Source of the DNA: Isoetes taiwanensis
Lineage: Eukaryota; Streptophyta; Lycopodiopsida; Isoetales; Isoetaceae
Length of the DNA stretch: 64,000 nt
NCBI GenBank assembly: GCA_021234155.1
Contig: JAJEKV010000142.1
Coordinates: 786,001 to 850,000, forward strand
Reading direction: 5' to 3'
Position 1 is the stretch's first letter, and each line of letters starts with the position of its first letter. Below, piece by piece: positions 57,535 to 64,000 of the stretch. Both the position numbers and the translations under genes were made by a program. The notes under the pieces are model-generated. The model was not told the DNA's origin, made no database searches, and saw only the letters and a program-made list of their open reading frames with translations.

Positions 57535-59723
57535 GATTGTTGTTATATATTTGATAATCTTTAACATAAATGTTCATGAAATGGAATACAATGAAATTGA
57601 ACCAGCATATGTCCAAAATGCAAATTTTGAGCTCATGGTCGAGTAGTTGGCCACTAAAAAGCATGTTATTACGCTAGCAGCCTATCCCTCCCTATCATGT
57701 AATCAATGATCAATACAATGTAAATGTGCGCATATAACCACCAATCCTATATGACCTCATTGCGATCCGGCCCCTACATTCCTCCAACTAATGGCTCCAT
57801 TAATTTGTCTCCTAAAACCCTCGCTTAAAGCTTGCCACCTTTTTCCTCCCAAATTCTCTCTCGGAAAAATACTTCTTACAAATTAGCCAAAAGCTGAAAA
57901 TTTAGAACCACCTTAAAAAAATTAAGGGGGTTTATGTAAAGTCTAGAGCAAATTCACAAAATTAAAAGGGAATCTAACAAACATTCAATATAATATTGTT
58001 GCTCCTTTTGATGCATCATTTTCAAATCTTTTCTTCTCAAAGAGATGTTTCATTGGCCACATTGGTCACATAAAATTTCTTTGTAATATTTAAAAGTGTA
58101 CCCTGAAAAAATAAAGTAACTCGTGCCAATGTAATGAAAGTCCTATAATAATTCAACCAATCGAACGAACTATAATAAAGAAAAGTGTACTCGAAAAAAT
58201 AAAGTAACACATACCAATGTAGCCTTATAATAATTCAACCTATATAAGTTGTATTTAAAAAAAAAAAATAGAAGAACCTATAATCTTTATATATGTTTAG
58301 AAAAGAATCATAATGTGTGACACCTCATTTCCTTGAGAAAGGGAAATGAGAAAGAAGGTCTAGGAAGCTTATGGGGGCTTTTGGAAATGATCACGGCATG
58401 AAGCCCAAGGGGCTAATATGAATAATACATAAGCTAAGGAATGGCTATTTCCATAGAATGGGAAATTAACATAGTTCATGGCACGGTTCTATTGCAACAA
58501 CAGTAGAACCGACATTCCTTGGATGGGAACGTCCTTCACATTGCCTATTTATTCTACCTCTTGTCTTATTTCTAGTCTCATCAACGTTCTCTTTCGCTCC
58601 ACAAGTTTGTCTTTGGCTCCTCACGCTTCTCTCACGCCCTTTCCACCGTGTATGACGCTTTGTTCCTAAGTGTTGTTTTTACTTGGCAGAGTTGAGATTC
58701 AATCTCTCATCGTAGAGTTAGAGTTTTCATCACGCATCTAGTTGGGTCGCTGGAGGCATTCCCAAGATTTTAACATTAGAAGCAAAGTTTCCCCACTTCG
58801 CTGTAGTTTGTTCCCGGGCCAGACGATTGTGTGGCGCTTTGCTTCTCCTTTGTTTTAGAGTCTCGCCGCAATCCGCTAGCATTTAAACCGCCATCCGCTG
58901 AGTCTCGCTGTCATCGATATAAAAGTTTTCTACTTTTAATGTGGTGGTTTGTTGGTAAGGTCTCGTTTTCACTTTGAGACTGGTTAAAACCCGCCCAAGG
59001 ACCGGGTATATGTTGTTTTTTTGTGACATTTTGGATTGTAATTTGTGGCTTCAAGGACTGATGTACGTGTTGCTTTTTTACAAATATTTTGGACTATAAT
59101 TTGTCGCTTCATGATGTTCAAACCTGACCAAGGGCCAAGGTATGTGTTTGTTTTTTGCGAAATTTTGCATTAATTCATGCATCTTCATCTGGTTGGGTTG
59201 TAGCTTTTCCAATAGGCATCTGGATATTGTTCTTTGCATCAAGACGTTTTAGATTATTATTCATGCATCTTCATCTTTTGATGTTAGCGTTTCTCTAGCC
59301 TTATTTCATTTTATATGGTTAGTTGTCGATTTAATGGGCAATTCTTCAATTTCTTGTATACAAGTTTTAATTATTCAATCTGTCTGACATTCTCGTTTGA
59401 CAGTTCATGCAAGTTCATGTTATTGGGTTTTGTTTATATGATTTCCTTTCATCTATCATTATCTGTAGCACCATTTATATGCTTCTTTCTTTGCGATGTG
59501 GCTTTTTTCTAATTTTGTAGGGTATTGTTTGGTTCGGTATAAAGAGTTTTGCCTGCATTTTCACATCCAATTAGAAGGAAATGATCGCAATGTCATGGTT
59601 ATTAGAGTTTTCTTTTAAGATAAGTTAAATAATTGTTCATATTTTACCTCCCCGCATTTGGGAACCTTTTGGTCTAGCGGCTAGCATATAGGGTGCTTGT
59701 GGTGCTCGTCTATTTGTACAAGT
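57535..59723. other. No gene; local duplication at 58092-58250
   Basis: AAAAGTGTAC, AAAAAATAAAGTAAC, ACCAATGTA and TATAATAATTCAACC occur at 58092-58160 and 58181-58245. At 58980-59150 a looser repeat of TTTTTTG, AAATTTTG and ACTATAATTTGTCGCTTC words is present. No supported frame. Confidence 0.5.
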
Positions 59724-59906
59724 TCGAGTCTTCTTATTGTCGAGATGCTTTGAGTTCATATTTATTGGTATGTTTGTTATCCCTTTGATATTGTTTTTTA
59801 CTCATATTCCATATCGAGTCTTCTTATTGTCGAGATGCTTTCTTGAGTTCATATTTATTGGTATGTTTGTTATCCCTTTGATATTGTTTTTACTCATATT
59901 CCATAT
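59724..59906. repeat. Near-perfect tandem duplication, about 90 bp
   Basis: TCGAGTCTTCTTATTGTCGA starts both copies (59724 and 59814). They run to CATATTCCATAT and differ only by TTC and T indels, so this is recent. Confidence 0.95.
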
Positions 59907-60045
59907 TTCGTAGATGCATGCTCTATGCCATCACCAAATTTCTTTTGTTTTCAGACGCTTTTCACTCGCCGTTTTCCTACGATTTCGCGGATTTATTCAA
60001 ATGGATGTACTAACGCTGCACATCTAGAGTGCACCCATTTCGAAA

Positions 60046-60249
60046 GCCATTGATTTTAGCCTTTTTTTTTTTTTTTCAACGGGTCAACAACCAATGGCTC
60101 ACAACAAAAGCCCTTTTTTTTGTGCGGTATGCATAACGGGCACATGGCGGCCATTGATTTTAAAAATTTTTTTTTCCAATGGTCAACAACCAATGGCTCA
60201 CAACAAAAGCCCCTTTTTGTGTGTGTGGTGCATAATGGGCACATGAAGG
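60046..60249. repeat. Tandem duplication, 104-bp period
   Basis: GCCATTGATTTTA, a T run, GTCAACAACCAATGGCTCAC, AACAAAAGCCC, a second T run and GCATAA-GGGCACATG occur at 60046 and 60150. The copies differ mainly in the length of the T runs. Confidence 0.93.
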
Positions 60250-60884
60250 GCTTCAAGGCGCATGTAGTGCGCTTTCCCACCGCAACACGCTTCTTTATTA
60301 TAACTTTTGATCCGTGAGCTCGCTTGAGATGATTTTTATTATGGAAAGCTCTCTCCGAGATCTTTTTGATAGTGTATGATATGGATATGTTTGGTTGTTA
60401 TCTATGCTAAAACAGCAATTTTTCGGCGGGTTTGATAGGCTTTCACATCCTACCGCTTGATTAATACAGATTGCGCCTTGGATATTGTTTTATGGCTCAT
60501 TCCGAATGAAGCTTGCAAAAAATTACCATGCATTTTTAGATTTTGAGGCGCTTATTAAGCAAATTCCAAGGCTTCTAGATCCTTAACAAAGCGTAAAAGT
60601 TTCCCACTTTGGTTTCTCACCACAAGAATCCATAGAGGCCAAAGGTCATTGCTAAATTCCAGCTGAAAAAATTTGTGTATGGGTGTTGCAAACTTTATGA
60701 CTTTCTAATAATGGGATCAACTGTTTCTATCTTTACGGTAACTTTTACTTATGTTCTATTTGTTTTATTGTGGATCAAATTCAAAAAAGCTACAAGCGTG
60801 ATGAAAGCCTCAAATGAATTCTAGTTTTTTCCGGGTTTGAATTCTAGAATTCTTGTCACACCTGTCGTTCCCCAAGGTCCCTAA

Positions 60885-61212
60885 GGGGCCAAAAAAAAAA
60901 AATTTTGCAACACAAACCATTAACATCCAACATATAAAAAATTAAATCCCCAACACATAACAACTATTGACATTAACAACCAACACATAACTACCATTGA
61001 CATTAATTAACACAACCATTAGGTCCAACACATTTAAATTAAAATCCCCTTAAAACCCCTTTGGTTTGGGTGCATATTCACACCTGGGTGACTCCAGCAA
61101 CGAGTCATTGGATAGGCATATTCACCCCTTTTATTCCTTAATCTACACCGCATAAAATTTTCATTTGTGGGTATGCAGTATAAAATTTTGCTATATCAGA
61201 TAACAAGATTCA
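60885..61212. mobile_element. Dispersed repeat, copy C (one arm, inverted relative to copy B)
   Basis: Its reverse complement follows copy B (15960-16292) for about 300 bp, from the GGGGCC/A-run end through TTTGGTTTGGGTGCATATTC and GGATAGGCATATTCACC to GATAACAAGATTC. It carries an extra internal duplication of CCAACACATAAC near 60948-60990. Confidence 0.75.
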
Positions 61213-61878
61213 AAAATACTATAAGATTTCAAGCTCTAATACTATACTTGCGTATTTAGAGTTACAATAATCCTTTGTTATTTGTTTCATTCTCGACAAC
61301 TTGCATTATTTTTTTTGTCTTGTATATCCTCACTAAGTTTTCATCAATCCCATGTTGCCCCATGTTTTGAAACATTGATGGGAGTTTCTTTGTTCCAGTT
61401 GGTCTATAGTCCTGCTTTCCTTCTAGCTCATTTTTGTCCCTTTGCGCTGTTACCCTATCTGGTTCCATAGGTCACATCATTGAAATTTCTATCATGTGCC
61501 CTTATTTCTTTGGTTGATCCTTTTACATTATATCTTTATCATTGTTTGGAAGTTTGATCCTATGGGTCTTTCTTGACGTATTCTTGATTTGTCTTTGCTA
61601 ACTCTATGCTTTTGTTTTGTTTCCTCCTTTGTTACCTTTTAGTGACCATTTCTTTTGTTCTGTTTTTGCCTTTCTTAATGTCTATTGCCTTTTTTCTCTT
61701 TCCTTTTAGTTTATCTCTATCTTAAGTATCTCGTCGCACCTCAACTTTTTTTGCATTAGTTGTCCCAGTTTCCCTATTGGTACCTTTTTGCTCTATATTT
61801 CGTGATTCCCCTTCCTTGATTTTCATCTTTCTATATCTTCCTCTTTTTATATATATGCTACGTTCATTTATTCATAAT
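61213..61878. other. No gene seen; pyrimidine-rich
   Basis: Strongly T-rich on the plus strand. A minus-strand frame (61468-61262, 68 codons, contains NMGQHGIDENLVRIYKTKK) is protein-like but unidentified. Confidence 0.3.
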
Positions 61879-62476
61879 TGTTAGTCATGTGCCACCAGGC
61901 ACCGGACTATTTCTGAAAGCACAACATAGGCCAAGGGCAAGGGTCAAGGTCAAGCATCAGGTAGCAGGCCCATGCCCCCCCCAAAAAGAAAACCCACGTA
62001 GAAACCCACGCCTCACAAAGAAGGGGACTGATAAGACAAGTGACCACCACTTGGGAGTGTGGCCTTAACTTGGCTGGGATTTCTCGGCACTAATGACAAA
62101 AGACCAGCAAAGATTCCCACAAATCAAGCATATGATCCAGAGTTGGTAACCGAGATCACAAAGGCCCCCGCCATATATCTATTTTGGGGCCAAAGGTCGC
62201 TTGTACTATATATATATATCGCTGAGTTAGATCTCAAGTTTTTAGATGATACTTAGTCGCCTTTGTTTCAGCTTTTGTGTGTCATTTTTACAAGACCTCC
62301 GTGACTTTTTTCTCATATTCAAAGGATTCTTATCTTGGTATAAAGCTTCTTTTGCTTTTGCATTTTGTTATTTCGCTCTCATCTCTTTGCAAAATCTCGC
62401 ATGACACTCTATATAAAGGACTTGTCTGCTTGATCTAAGGGTCCTCATGCAGGGTTGTCTTGCATAATCCGTAACC
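61879..62476 (+). repeat. 5' LTR of the second Ty3 element
   Basis: About 600 bp. Shares the start, the ATATATAT area with GAGTTAGA, and the GGGTCCTCA-CAGGG block before the end with 32371-32913. The right border is set by that comparison and may be off by 10-20 bases. Confidence 0.75.
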
Positions 62477-63369
62477 CAAATCCTAAACACTGCCGCCATC
62501 ACGCCGGTCTTAGTTTTTTTCCCCGACCTCAAGATGTATGTTCGTGGTTTTCACTCAAGACGAAGCTTCTAAGCCAAATTGGCGCTAGATTTGATCACCA
62601 CAACGAGGGAAGCCGCCGCAATATGTATGATGCCGAGTATGACATTAAAGGAGGCCGCTTTATATTCGCATGCTCATTCAAAGACCTCCCACCTCGCCTT
62701 TTTCCAAAAGTAGGGTCCCTCTCAATTGCAAATATTGTTCTCAACCCCAGCCACCGTGATCACACTCCCGGCATCACACTTCTCATTACTTCCAAATGCT
62801 AGAGAGTACTTATATTCATATTCCTCCGGCAAACGCCATTGCCTTCGCAATCGCCTTCACCACAAAGATGGTATAGGCTACACTCATGTTTCTTTTGGTC
62901 CCAACCATGTCCAAAAATTTCTCAGTCTTCACTATCTTTTCAACCTCATGTCAATATCTACAATATTGGTAATCTCAAATTGAACGAGATGGCACATAAG
63001 GGATAATGCCTAATGACCCATCAATTTCTGACCACTTGATCTGCTCCTCCGCCAATGCCTTGCTCATAGCCTTCGGTTGTGCTCATGGACCCCCGCCTTT
63101 ATTCTTATGTACCTGTTTCTACCAAGGTTTTCATGGACCTGCTTATTCGAACTTATGTACAAAAAGGGATATGCCATGTGCATGCAGAGGGTGACCAAAA
63201 ACACCCCCGTATACCAAAGTTGACCCCTTTCCATACAAAAACTACCCAAGTAGTGGTCAAAACCCCCTAACTCCTCACCGGCCAGATCATCAGGAAATAG
63301 GTCCAAAAACCCCTACAAGTCACTCAATGCACATTGTATGGCACTCTCAAAAGTGAACCCCCTTGACCT

Positions 63370-63990
63370 GAAATGCGAAAGGGAAACCTATCCTTGATCA
63401 AAGTGCTCGTGTGCACATGGAAGAATTTGAAGCCCTTGCTATTTTAAATGGACACTCGTGCCTAGATCAAGTTTCACATTTTCTCTATCAAGGCCACGCA
63501 GAGAACTCCATCAAGGGCTCATGGCCAATAAAAAATCATTGAAAGAAACTAGCTAGAAATGAAGATGTACTTTTCACACATTATGGTACCACAAATGATG
63601 ATCGACAACTCCTCAAGCAACTCAATGATCTTCAACAACAACCCACGTACCGCCTTCCGGATTTTGTTGATCGCTTGCATATCTTGGTTAGCAAGCTCAA
63701 AGAGTATCCCACGCAGAAGTCGATCTTGGTCCGTTTCTACAAGAACTACCTTCTTCTATTCGCCTTATGTCTAAATACTTGGCACTCCAAGACGCCGACC
63801 ATGCTATCGAACTGGTCAATCATTCCGCCAATTGATTCTTCCCAGTTGTTCCCTTTCATTCCTCCCCGTCATGATTCCACAAAACATAGTCCAACCTCAT
63901 CCATCCGCTCCCCAACAAATAAGTCAAATCGTGCCACATTTGTAAGTATCAAGGGCATGAATGCAATTCCACGAATGGTCCTCCTCATCG
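63370..63990 (+). pseudogene. gag remnant of the second Ty3 element
   Basis: Capsid-type sequence as described for the element, aligning with 33600-34060 of the first element (shared HMEEFEALA.LNGH and LKQLNDLQQ). At least two frame changes, and the last part (SNRATFVSIKGMN) shifts again near the window end. The nucleocapsid should lie beyond the edge. Confidence 0.7.
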
Positions 63991-64000
63991 CAAGCGTAAC

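Larger units (their letters stand above)
61879..64000 (+). mobile_element. Second Ty3 element of the same family, cut by the window edge
   Basis: Starts TGTTAGTCATGTGCCACCAG, matching the LTR start of the 11.5-kb element including the small terminal hairpin. The LTR runs to about 62476 and holds a TACTATATATATATATC promoter area. From about 63383 the gag frame reads LDQSARVHMEEFEALAILNG, then (with one shift) DDRQLLKQLNDLQQQPTYRL and PDFVDRLHILVSKLKEYPTQ, clearer than in the first copy. The next frames run to the window end. LTR identity with the first element is low by eye, so these are two separate old insertions, not one duplicated block. Confidence 0.8.

Noticed and set aside
1-64000. CRISPR arrays, operons, bacterial promoters, rRNA genes
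   Set aside because: Introns, LTR elements and plant gene families show a plant nuclear sequence. No regular short direct repeats with unique spacers and no rRNA-like blocks were seen. The tandem arrays have no constant repeat plus variable spacer.

Overview
This looks like a transposon-dense, gene-poor stretch of a land-plant nuclear genome. The evidence is a plant-only aquaporin gene (XIP class, with introns), a fragment of a plant RBP45/RBP47-type RNA-binding protein, LTR retrotransposons primed by initiator tRNA-Met, a Ty3 chromovirus remnant, plant-type LINE remnants and several foldback/MITE-like elements. XIPs are known from mosses, lycophytes and dicots but not from monocots or Brassicaceae. 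The species cannot be named from this window. Nothing suggests a prokaryote, an organelle or a virus. Most reading frames are short and broken; the only convincing intact protein-coding gene is the XIP on the minus strand at 12159-13468.

Layout. 1-1.1 kb: collinear, frame-broken minus-strand coding remnants of unknown identity. 2.93-3.4 kb: a foldback element with about 145-bp inverted arms; single-arm relatives lie at 15.96-16.29 and 60.9-61.2 kb. 3.75-4.14 kb: RBP45/47 fragment broken by a 14-bp tandem duplication. 7.26-7.78 kb: direct repeat. 8.96-11.3 kb: a nonautonomous Mutator-like element with about 72-bp terminal inverted repeats, a 9-bp target duplication and an internal array of about 14 palindromic units. 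12.16-13.47 kb: XIP gene. 14.41-14.49 kb: tiny T-tailed insertion with 13-bp target duplication. 17.14-18.18 kb: three tandem copies of a roughly 345-bp unit. 18.74-19.79 kb: LINE reverse-transcriptase remnant.

20.04-27.9 kb: a decayed chromovirus (LTRs, PBS, PPT, C-terminal chromodomain with one stop) into which a 2.2-kb nonautonomous LTR element has inserted in the opposite orientation, with a GGTGG target duplication. 29.69-30.5 kb: one LTR with an initiator-Met PBS. 32.37-43.92 kb: an 11.5-kb Ty3 element with both LTRs, decayed gag, protease, RT, RNase H and integrase, and an unusual extra coding region between integrase and the 3' LTR. A relative starts at 61.88 kb and runs off the right edge. 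47.9-49.4 kb: a 1.5-kb degenerate array of AGATTC/GAATCT words. 51.16-52.03 kb: a foldback element. 53.55-54.1 kb: a 5'-truncated LINE with poly(A) and 16-bp target duplication. 54.88-57.06 kb: a second, older LINE.

The region behaves as a nest of old and younger insertions around one live gene. No new multi-gene system is visible. The most informative items are the Mutator-like element with its palindromic array, the opposite-strand nested LTR pair, the inverted LTR end at the chromovirus 5' border, the extra ORF in the 11.5-kb Ty3 element, and the AGATTC array. Single-base and short duplications recur in otherwise readable frames, so some breaks may be sequence errors.
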